Shown here in pieces: positions 5,946 through 11,417 of a stretch of 11,417 nt of DNA. Position numbers and translations under genes: made by a program. The notes beneath the pieces were generated by a model that searched no databases, had not been told where the DNA came from, and saw only the letters and a list, made by a program, of their open reading frames with translations. Positions within the stretch are counted from its first letter, which is position 1. Each line of letters opens with the position of its first letter. Source of the stretch: an uncultured Bdellovibrio sp. (lineage in GTDB: Bacteria; Bdellovibrionota; Bdellovibrionia; Bdellovibrionales; Bdellovibrionaceae); NCBI GenBank assembly GCA_937871355.1, contig CALMPX010000040.1, positions 1 through 11,417 on the forward strand, read 5' to 3'.

Positions 5946-6374
5946 TTAGTTGCCTGCTGACATTCCACCGCCAATGGGACCTTTTAATTTTTCAGAACAG
6001 GTCAATTCATATCCATTAGATATCTGTACCTGAGCGACTAAAGGGTATTTTTTCACTTTAACTTTAATTTTTTCGTATTTATTAACAAGTAAAGCGGAAG
6101 TTGCTGTTTGTTTTTTTTCTTCTAAACTAATCAGACGAGGTTGAGCATTTGGCACTACGGCAGTCTCATAGAGATCACAACTTCGAAGAGAGTATTGCGG
6201 AGCTAAAGCGGCTGTGGAGCAAACCATTTTGTAGCCCACACCTAACACAATATTTTTAGAATCTGTTGGCCGACAACTCAATTTATGTTCAACTGATCCT
6301 CCGGCTTTCATCTGCGCCATAGTTGTCTGAGTTCCCAAACTAAACAAGACTGCAATCAATATCCAATTTTTCAT
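5946..6374 (-). CDS. exported hypothetical protein, four Cys
   Basis: A 142-residue protein with a classical signal peptide (about 1-20, cleavage near T-T-M-A/Q) and no lipobox Cys. The mature part is about 120 residues with four cysteines (C34, C52, C66, C126), suggesting two disulphides in the periplasm or outside. A lysine-rich KYEKIKVKVKKYP strand-like segment lies near 99-111, and the end is glycine-rich. I do not recognise the family. The start is well supported: AAGGAG at 6380-6385 (complement) lies 5 nt before the ATG. It is the first gene of a pair with the TIGR02147-type regulator and diverges from the GH16 operon. Confidence 0.8.
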   Translation of the reverse strand: MKNWILIAVLFSLGTQTTMAQMKAGGSVEHKLSCRPTDSKNIVLGVGYKMVCSTAALAPQYSLRSCDLYETAVVPNAQPRLISLEEKKQTATSALLVNKYEKIKVKVKKYPLVAQVQISNGYELTCSEKLKGPIGGGMSAGN

Positions 6375-6404
6375 AAATACTCCTTATGTTTTGATGCCTC
6401 AGAA

Positions 6405-6431
6405 AGTATATGATGCAAAGAGTTAATTCAA
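6405..6431 (-). promoter_or_regulatory. probable promoter of the exported protein/regulator pair
   Basis: On the minus strand TATACT (complement of 6405-6410) is a good -10 box about 30 nt before the ATG. The -35 is weaker: TTGAAT (complement of 6426-6431, 15-bp spacer) or TATTGA with a 17-bp spacer. Two TCAATAAAA direct repeats (6428-6436, 6438-6446), 10 bp apart, overlap it. Confidence 0.4.
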
Positions 6432-6459
6432 TAAAACTCAATAAAATGTAAGCTATTTT

Positions 6460-6475
6460 GCCGTCAGTTGACGGC
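6460..6475. promoter_or_regulatory. palindrome GCCGTCAGTTGACGGC between divergent operons
   Basis: A 7-bp arm and its exact complement are separated by GT. It lies in the roughly 295-nt region between two divergently transcribed operons, where no terminator is expected and the surroundings are very AT-rich. An operator for a dimeric regulator shared by both operons is the simplest reading; the neighbouring TIGR02147-type protein is one candidate. The rest of the region up to 6669 shows no clear gene. Confidence 0.5.
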
Positions 6476-6669
6476 TTTCAACAGAAACATGAAATATTTT
6501 CTCGAACGTTAAAACGATGAACAGTTTTTACTTCGCCTTATGTCTGTCTCATTCTGATTCATCAAGACTAAATATGTTCGACAGCTGTAAAATAATTAAC
6601 TCATCGTGCTCGAAATTCTTTAATAAAATCAAGCGCTCTTGTGGTCTCTATGTTGCTTTAGAATATATT

Positions 6670-7125
6670 ATGGTGAAGTCACTCATAACTCGTCTTTTTA
6701 TTAATCTCATTATATTAAGCCTGTGCTCCAGCATCGGCCTATCAAGCACCTATGCAGCTACAGCAGCCACTGCACCTCAAGAAAATCAATCATCTCTATT
6801 TCATAATATTCAAGTGACTTGGAGTTTACTAGGTCGACTCTCAAAAGTAATTAACGAAGAACACTATTTAAAATCAACCAACTTGCCTGCAGAGCTAAAC
6901 TATAACTCAATCATTAATCGTCTTCGTTTCATCTTGATTGAACAAAAAAACTCTCTTGAAAAAGTAAAACTGTATTCTTTTCTTTACAAATCATTAGACG
7001 ATATTAAATTAAAAATAGAAAATTCTAGAAAAAATCCCACGGATTTAAAAGCTAAACAAATTCTTAAAAAGTCATTGATTACCTATTTAGAAAAAGGAAA
7101 GCGTTATGCCAAATTCTTTTTATAA
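6670..7125 (+). CDS. exported helical hypothetical protein
   Basis: From ATG 6670 the protein has 151 residues, opening MVKSLITRLFINLIILSLCSS with cleavage likely near S-T-Y-A-A (about residue 30). The frame is open back to ATG 6517, but those 51 residues are Ser/Cys-rich, hide the signal peptide and look non-coding, so the later start is preferred although it lacks a strong ribosome-binding site. The mature part is mainly amphipathic helix, rich in Lys, Leu and Asn, with no Cys and no family I recognise. Its end overlaps the GH16 gene by 20 nt, so it heads a three-gene operon; a periplasmic partner of the hydrolase or barrel protein is possible. Confidence 0.65.
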   Translation: MVKSLITRLFINLIILSLCSSIGLSSTYAATAATAPQENQSSLFHNIQVTWSLLGRLSKVINEEHYLKSTNLPAELNYNSIINRLRFILIEQKNSLEKVKLYSFLYKSLDDIKLKIENSRKNPTDLKAKQILKKSLITYLEKGKRYAKFFL

Positions 7126-8191
7126 ATTAATTTTTGTCTTTATATTAATAGCCGGTTGTAAAAAAACGGATCTCAATGATATTTTCATCCAAGACGATAA
7201 ATCCGGACAAAGCCCTTCTAACAGTGCTTATCAAAACTTAGTTTGGAGTGATGAATTCAACGGCCAAGAACCGAACGATAATCCCGATTGCTTTTCGCGC
7301 AGTCCTATTTGTGTGACCAATACACTCAATGCCGATGCGGGAACGTGCCCTGGTAATACCGATATCGCACAGCTCTCAAAGCTTAATAAATGCAAATGGA
7401 GATTATACGCTGATTATAATTTCTATGATCCAAGCAATCGCTCGGCCTGGCATCCCAATCAAATCGAAATTAAAAATGAAAGTGACATGAGCTTTCTCCG
7501 CTTGAAAACAAAATACCGAAAAGACCGTACTGGACAAACAAATTGTACGCGTGCGACCGATACAGTGATCAGCAATAAAGACTGCCTTTTTGAAATTGGC
7601 GGAATGGATTCCAATTCCAAAGGTGATAAAACACTTGGACGAAATATTAAAGTCGGCAGTCGCGTCGAAGCCCGAGTTCGCATGAGCAATCATCCTAATA
7701 TGTTTCCTGCCGTTTGGATGTGGCCCTCACCACATCAAGATGGAAATCCCTATTACAATTCAACATGGGATATCAACGAAATAGATCTGATGGAAAATAA
7801 AAGAAAAAATGCAAATGACGCTACAGTTTTTCAAACTGTACACGATTGGAATAGCCCTGATCAAAAACTATATCCTAGCGTCGACGTGGCCAGTACTAAA
7901 AATACGTACACTTTAAAAAATAACGAATGGCATATTTTCGGAGCAGAACGAATTCCCGCTCAAAATGGCAAACCAAAATCAGTGAGATTATATATTGATA
8001 ATACCTACACTTTAACTGTTTACGACGGAGAAAGAGCTATGGTTGGCGATCTCAATATTGAACCGATTCTAAATTTGTATGATATGCCGATGCACCTTAT
8101 TTTGAATACAGGTCTTCACTTCTATAACAATGATTACGAAAGTACAGACGGAGCCTCTTTTGATGTAGACTGGGTGAGAATTTATGAATAA
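7106..8191 (+). CDS. GH16-family glycoside hydrolase, lipoprotein
   Basis: A 361-residue lipoprotein: lipobox LIAGC with Cys18, followed by two Lys. The domain (about 45-361) is a GH16 beta-jelly roll that hydrolyses beta-glucans or galactans in laminarinase-, agarase- or carrageenase-like enzymes. Visible marks are LVWSDEFNG (45-53), the strand VEARVRMSNHPNMFPAVWMWP, and the catalytic motif NEIDLMEN with Glu215 (nucleophile), Asp217 and Glu220 (acid/base). WHIFGAE and DVDWVRIYE close the fold. An N-terminal insertion contains six Cys (62, 69, 81, 96, 137, 150), possibly three disulphides. AAGGA at 7094-7098 supports the ATG at 7106, which overlaps the previous gene; its end overlaps the next by 8 nt. 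Substrate not predictable from sequence alone. Confidence 0.92.
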   Translation: MPNSFYKLIFVFILIAGCKKTDLNDIFIQDDKSGQSPSNSAYQNLVWSDEFNGQEPNDNPDCFSRSPICVTNTLNADAGTCPGNTDIAQLSKLNKCKWRLYADYNFYDPSNRSAWHPNQIEIKNESDMSFLRLKTKYRKDRTGQTNCTRATDTVISNKDCLFEIGGMDSNSKGDKTLGRNIKVGSRVEARVRMSNHPNMFPAVWMWPSPHQDGNPYYNSTWDINEIDLMENKRKNANDATVFQTVHDWNSPDQKLYPSVDVASTKNTYTLKNNEWHIFGAERIPAQNGKPKSVRLYIDNTYTLTVYDGERAMVGDLNIEPILNLYDMPMHLILNTGLHFYNNDYESTDGASFDVDWVRIYE

Positions 8192-8882
8192 TTTAAAAAG
8201 CGTTTTTTCTTTTTTATTTTTAACTCTTTTTTTAGTTTCAACTACTTACGCGGATAGCTTATCAACGATTGTTGCTGAACATCCAGAAATAGAGACTGAT
8301 TTAAAAAATGATGCTGAATTGCAAGATTTAAATTGCAGCTATGATGATTTTAATATTCAAGAAAATATGATGAGTGAAAATGTCAAAGAAACACAAGTCG
8401 AAGTCAAAAATGAAACGATTTGCAAGCCTCAGCATAAACATCTCGTCGCCATTGGTTTGATTTTAGGTGGCTTACCTCGAACTAAAATATTTTATCAAGG
8501 CATCGGTTTAAGATACATCAACGAAAATCATAAAAATTTTAAATTTCACGTGGATGCTGACATGATCACAAATCAATTCGAAAATTCTCGAAAATTTTTT
8601 ATCGAATTTCAAACTAGCTTTAATTATCATCTTCCAAAAACTCCACTTTTTGTTGGTGTCCGCGCCGGTGGATTGCTCTTAAAGAATCAGGACATCAGCG
8701 GCAAAGGTCAAGGCCTGCTTCCTTTAGTAGGCGGAATCTTCGGCTTACAGAAAACTTGGCCCAAACAGCACTTATCGCTAGAGCTCAGCGCCTATTATGA
8801 TCTCATTATTAATTTTCACAAAACGCTATCAACCGTTGGAACAAAAGCTTCGTTGTATTTTATTATTCCGAGCAAGTATTAA
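8184..8882 (+). CDS. exported beta-rich protein, possible outer-membrane barrel
   Basis: A 232-residue protein with a signal peptide (about 1-23, T-T-Y-A/D). Residues 24-85 are acidic and polar with two Cys (50 and 78). From about 86 the chain alternates hydrophobic and polar residues with aromatic ends (HLVAIGLILGG, FYQGIGLRYI, LFVGVRAGGLLL, LSLELSAYYDLI, TKASLYFII), as in small outer-membrane beta-barrels. The last residue is Tyr, an acceptable barrel terminus. No family is recognised. The ATG overlaps the GH16 stop by 8 nt, so it is translationally coupled to the hydrolase and may anchor, export or receive its product. The stop lies 12 nt from the convergent lipoprotein gene. Confidence 0.72.
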   Translation: MNNLKSVFSFLFLTLFLVSTTYADSLSTIVAEHPEIETDLKNDAELQDLNCSYDDFNIQENMMSENVKETQVEVKNETICKPQHKHLVAIGLILGGLPRTKIFYQGIGLRYINENHKNFKFHVDADMITNQFENSRKFFIEFQTSFNYHLPKTPLFVGVRAGGLLLKNQDISGKGQGLLPLVGGIFGLQKTWPKQHLSLELSAYYDLIINFHKTLSTVGTKASLYFIIPSKY

Positions 8883-8894
8883 ACATCTCTTAAA

Positions 8895-9557
8895 TTACTC
8901 TTTACGATAAAAGCATTGGGATTGATTTATATCCGTGGGATTATTTATGAAATTCATAATTTCTGTGTGCGATGAATAATTCGTCCAATCCGTGAATTGA
9001 ACATCACCGGAAGAATCTGCAGCTCCCGGTCCCATCCAATTAGTCACTGGTTGACCTTGAGCACATATTTTGCTTCCGTCGGTGTTTACATAAATTAAGC
9101 TCACACTTCTCGCGGGCGCATTTTCCATCCGTATAGAAAATACACCGGCCGGGATCCCTGTGACGGTGTAACGATAATCATCACGAGTCACAGTTTGTAA
9201 ATCTGGCCCCGGTGCTGATTGGCCCACGGCCAATATAACAGATGCGGGATTACCTGAACAGGTTTCATTATCATAAGTGGTATAGGTGGCCGTTAACGTG
9301 CCATCTCCTGGAATCGACAAAACTTGCATGGTACTCACATTGGGCAGAATAATATTTTCTAAACCTGCACTGTGAATCGAATAGCAAACTTTCCAAAGCC
9401 CTGTCGGCGATCTAGGACCAGCAATTCCAGAATTAAAATCTTGTGGGTCTAATGACGGGGCCACCGAGGAATCGACTGACTCACTATAATAACTGCAGCC
9501 TGTTGCGAATAATATCATAAGGATTGGCAAAATGCCTATAGCTTTTAAAAACTTCAT
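8895..9557 (-). CDS. lipoprotein of unknown function, Cys-containing beta-rich domain
   Basis: A 220-residue lipoprotein: signal sequence ending FATGC (Cys21). The mature part is rich in Ser, Thr, Gly and Pro and looks all-beta. PTGLWKVCY (about 51-59), then YTTYDNETCSG, resembles a pattern I have seen in secreted proteins of these bacteria (a G-x-W-x-x-C strand, then Y-x-D-x-x-C), without a named function. A total of four mature Cys could make two disulphides, the last near the C terminus (QCFYRKE). GGGGAGA lies upstream of the ATG at 9557. It converges with the barrel-like gene at 8882 with only 12 nt between the stops, so transcripts must overlap. Confidence 0.75.
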   Translation of the reverse strand: MKFLKAIGILPILMILFATGCSYYSESVDSSVAPSLDPQDFNSGIAGPRSPTGLWKVCYSIHSAGLENIILPNVSTMQVLSIPGDGTLTATYTTYDNETCSGNPASVILAVGQSAPGPDLQTVTRDDYRYTVTGIPAGVFSIRMENAPARSVSLIYVNTDGSKICAQGQPVTNWMGPGAADSSGDVQFTDWTNYSSHTEIMNFINNPTDINQSQCFYRKE

Positions 9558-9605
9558 ATCAGTTTCTCCCCAATTTTATATGATCTATTCGGCGAAGCTG
9601 ATGAA

Positions 9606-9643
9606 TTTCTTTAAAAAAAATGTCTCATCTTGATAAATTATAA
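9606..9643 (+). repeat. intergenic repeat, copy 2
   Basis: Same three blocks as at 5030-5069: TTTCTTTAAAAAAA (9606-9619), TGTCTCA (9621-9627) and TGATAAATT (9631-9639). Here it lies upstream of msrB in the divergent gap, so a conserved promoter or regulator site is plausible for this copy. Confidence 0.5.
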
Positions 9644-9672
9644 CACTTTGGTTTATTTTAGTCATCTGTATA

Positions 9673-9698
9673 CAATGAGATTAAATCATTGCTATATT
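9673..9698 (+). promoter_or_regulatory. possible msrB promoter with a dyad
   Basis: CAATGA (9673-9678) and TCATTG (9686-9691) form an exact inverted repeat with a 7-nt spacer, directly before TATATT (about 9693-9698), a plausible -10 box. No good -35 is visible at 17 bp, which fits an activator-dependent or regulated promoter. Confidence 0.35.
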
Positions 9699-9723
9699 AC
9701 GTAGAGTGAAAGATGAGGTCTTT

Positions 9724-10263
9724 ATGCGAATAATCAAGCATGCACTTTTAACTTTAGGACTCATTATATCAACAGCTTGCACCGCTCAAAAAAACAAAGA
9801 GACGAAAGAAGTCATTATGGATAAAAAACAAGAAGAACTTAAAAAGAAACTAACTCCCCTTCAATACCATGTGACCCAAAGCTGCGGGACGGAACGACCG
9901 TTTGATAATGAATATTGGAATAATCACGCCGAAGGAATTTACGTCGATGTTGTCTCAGGCGAAGCCTTATTTAGTTCAAAAGATAAATACGATTCGGGCT
10001 CTGGATGGCCGAGCTTTACTAAACCCATTAAAGATAAAAATGTGAAGACCAAGCCTGATAAAGAAGGTGGCATGGAACGCACCGAAGTGCGCAGCCAAGG
10101 CGGAGACTCGCATTTAGGACATGTGTTTGATGATGGACCCAAAGACAAAGGTGGTCTACGATACTGTATTAATTCCGCAGCATTAAAATTTATTCCTAAG
10201 GAAAAACTTAAAGAAAACGGATATGCAGAATATTTAGATTTATTTACTAAAAAGGATTTTTAA
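9724..10263 (+). CDS. msrB: peptide methionine-R-sulfoxide reductase, lipoprotein form
   Basis: A 179-residue MsrB that reduces methionine-R-sulfoxide in oxidised proteins. Signal sequence MRIIKHALLTLGLIISTAC gives lipobox Cys19, so it acts in the cell envelope. The SelR domain (about 40-175) shows TQSCGTERPFDNEYW, SGSGWPSFTKPI, SHLGHVFDDGP and RYCINSAAL; Cys148 is the catalytic Cys and Cys54 the likely resolving Cys. The two zinc-binding CxxC pairs of many MsrBs are absent. A GTG at 9706 is in frame, but ATG 9724 gives a normal lipoprotein n-region and follows a GAGG sequence. The TAA overlaps the next gene's ATG (TAATG), so the two are coupled. Confidence 0.95.
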   Translation: MRIIKHALLTLGLIISTACTAQKNKETKEVIMDKKQEELKKKLTPLQYHVTQSCGTERPFDNEYWNNHAEGIYVDVVSGEALFSSKDKYDSGSGWPSFTKPIKDKNVKTKPDKEGGMERTEVRSQGGDSHLGHVFDDGPKDKGGLRYCINSAALKFIPKEKLKENGYAEYLDLFTKKDF

Positions 10264-11417
10264 TGGTAGCTAATATTTCAGATTCAATACATAGCACAAC
10301 CGGAACTCAAGGCTCTTTAAGACTCCGCTTCCTAGGTGCATCAGGCACCGTTACTGGATCCAAGTATCTTTTAACAAATAGAGAAAACAATATATTGATT
10401 GATTGCGGTCTCTTTCAAGGATTGAAAGAACTGCGCCTTCAAAACTGGGATCAATTTCCAATTGATCCCACGAAAATTGAAGCTATTGTACTCACACATG
10501 CACATATTGATCATTCAGGATATATTCCAAGGTTAGTCACCAAAGGATTTAAAGGTAAAATTTTTTGTACCCACGCCACACTAGAGCTTTGCAAAATTTT
10601 ACTAATGGATGCTGGACATCTTCAAGAAGAAGAAGCTGAATGGCTTAAACGAAAAAAAATATCAAAGCACTCTCCTGCATTGCCATTATTTACACAAAAA
10701 GAGGCTGAACTTGCCTTAGAACAATTTGTTCCTAAAAATTTTGATGAATCCTTTGAGGTCACTCAAGAAATACGATCAACTTTTAAATATGCCGGTCATA
10801 TTTTAGGAGCGTCTAGTGTGATCATTGAAGTTAATCATATTAAGATAGGCTTTTCGGGCGATCTCGGGCGCAGTAATGATTCTATTCTTTATCCACCTGT
10901 GAAAATGCCCCAAGTTCATTACCTCGTTGTCGAATCTACTTACGGGAATAAACTCCATGAACCTACTGATCCCACAAAAGATCTTGAGAATGTTATCAAT
11001 GAAGCTCAACTAAAAAAAGGCGTCATTTTAATCCCCGCATTTGCAGTTGGAAGAGCACAATCTTTGATGCATTGCCTTGCAGAATTAAAGAAATCAGGGC
11101 GCATCCCGGATATACCCATATACCTCAATAGTCCAATGGCTATCAATGTTACAAATTTATTCGATAAATTTAAATCACTTCACAAACTTTCTGCGCTCCA
11201 ATGTAAAGAATTAGGCGAGGCCGTTCAATATATTAAAACTGTCGAAGAGTCTAAAGCATTGAATGAAAAAACAACACCCATGATTATTATTTCCGCCAGC
11301 GGAATGGCTACTGGTGGCCGCATTATTCATCATCTCAAAGCTTTTGTATCCAAACCAACGACCACCGTTATACTCGCCGGATTTCAAGCAGCTGGAACTC
11401 GCGGACGAGCTTTGCAA
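10263..11417 (+). CDS. beta-CASP metallo-beta-lactamase-fold ribonuclease (partial, runs off window)
   Basis: The first 385 residues of a protein of the RNA-processing MBL family (CPSF/YSH1-like, COG1236). It would cleave or trim RNA in the cytoplasm with two zinc ions. Motifs: FLGASGTVTGSKYLL (23-37), metal-binding THAHIDH with His79, His81, Asp83 and His84, YAGHILGAS (His179), FSGDLGR (Asp200), then the beta-CASP domain with VVESTYGN, IPAFAVGRAQ, YLNSPMA and ISASGMATGGR. The frame is open to the last base, so the C terminus lies outside the window. AAAGGA at 10251-10256 sits 6 nt before the ATG at 10263, which overlaps the msrB stop. DNA cross-link or other MBL functions are unlikely given the order of motifs. 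Confidence 0.93.
   Translation, partial: MVANISDSIHSTTGTQGSLRLRFLGASGTVTGSKYLLTNRENNILIDCGLFQGLKELRLQNWDQFPIDPTKIEAIVLTHAHIDHSGYIPRLVTKGFKGKIFCTHATLELCKILLMDAGHLQEEEAEWLKRKKISKHSPALPLFTQKEAELALEQFVPKNFDESFEVTQEIRSTFKYAGHILGASSVIIEVNHIKIGFSGDLGRSNDSILYPPVKMPQVHYLVVESTYGNKLHEPTDPTKDLENVINEAQLKKGVILIPAFAVGRAQSLMHCLAELKKSGRIPDIPIYLNSPMAINVTNLFDKFKSLHKLSALQCKELGEAVQYIKTVEESKALNEKTTPMIIISASGMATGGRIIHHLKAFVSKPTTTVILAGFQAAGTRGRALQ

Noticed and set aside
6517..6669. N-terminal extension of the exported helical protein
   Set aside because: The extra 51 residues bury the signal peptide and have a Ser/Cys-rich, non-coding look, so ATG 6670 was chosen.
1..11417. CRISPR array or insertion-sequence transposase
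   Set aside because: No regularly spaced repeats with spacers and no transposase-like reading frame were seen; the only short tandem repeats are the two triplets.

Overview
The window is AT-rich and dense with short-spaced genes. Many products are exported or lipoproteins, and one gene encodes a TIGR02147/DUF4423-type regulator, a family I associate mainly with Bdellovibrionota and Fibrobacteres. With the GH16 lipoprotein and the exported MsrB, this points to a Bdellovibrio/Bacteriovorax-like predatory-clade bacterium. That assignment is an inference (about 0.6), made without a database search.

Left part (1-1851): the integration end of a mobile element. A basic-tailed hypothetical protein, an unusually small 26-codon ORF, an excisionase-like HTH protein and a complete tyrosine recombinase all overlap their neighbours by 4 nt (ATGA, TTGA, ATGA), so they form one translationally coupled unit. 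A perfect 10-bp hairpin lies just inside the excisionase gene.

Middle part (about 1858-5109): two homologous att-like modules (about 1898-2080 and 4759-4945). Each has a sequence resembling the 3' end of tRNA-Gly running into a hairpin, a conserved 17-nt tail and, about 95 nt further on, three direct repeats spaced 10-11 nt. Between them lies a minus-strand cargo operon: mobile mystery protein A (HTH), mobile mystery protein B (Fic domain) and an S41 peptidase lipoprotein. The layout looks like tandem integrations at one tRNA target. A decayed lipoprotein start sits at the left edge of the cargo.

Right part (5110-11417): probably resident genome. A TIGR02147-type regulator follows an exported small protein in a minus-strand pair. 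Divergent from it is a plus-strand operon of an exported helical protein, a GH16 glycoside hydrolase lipoprotein and an exported beta-rich, possibly barrel protein. A convergent lipoprotein of unknown function follows. Then come a lipoprotein MsrB and, overlapping its stop codon, a beta-CASP metallo-beta-lactamase-fold ribonuclease that runs off the window end.

The most interesting unexplained structure is the pair of att-like modules with triplet repeats, followed by the coupled small ORF and the three-gene mobile mystery operon.
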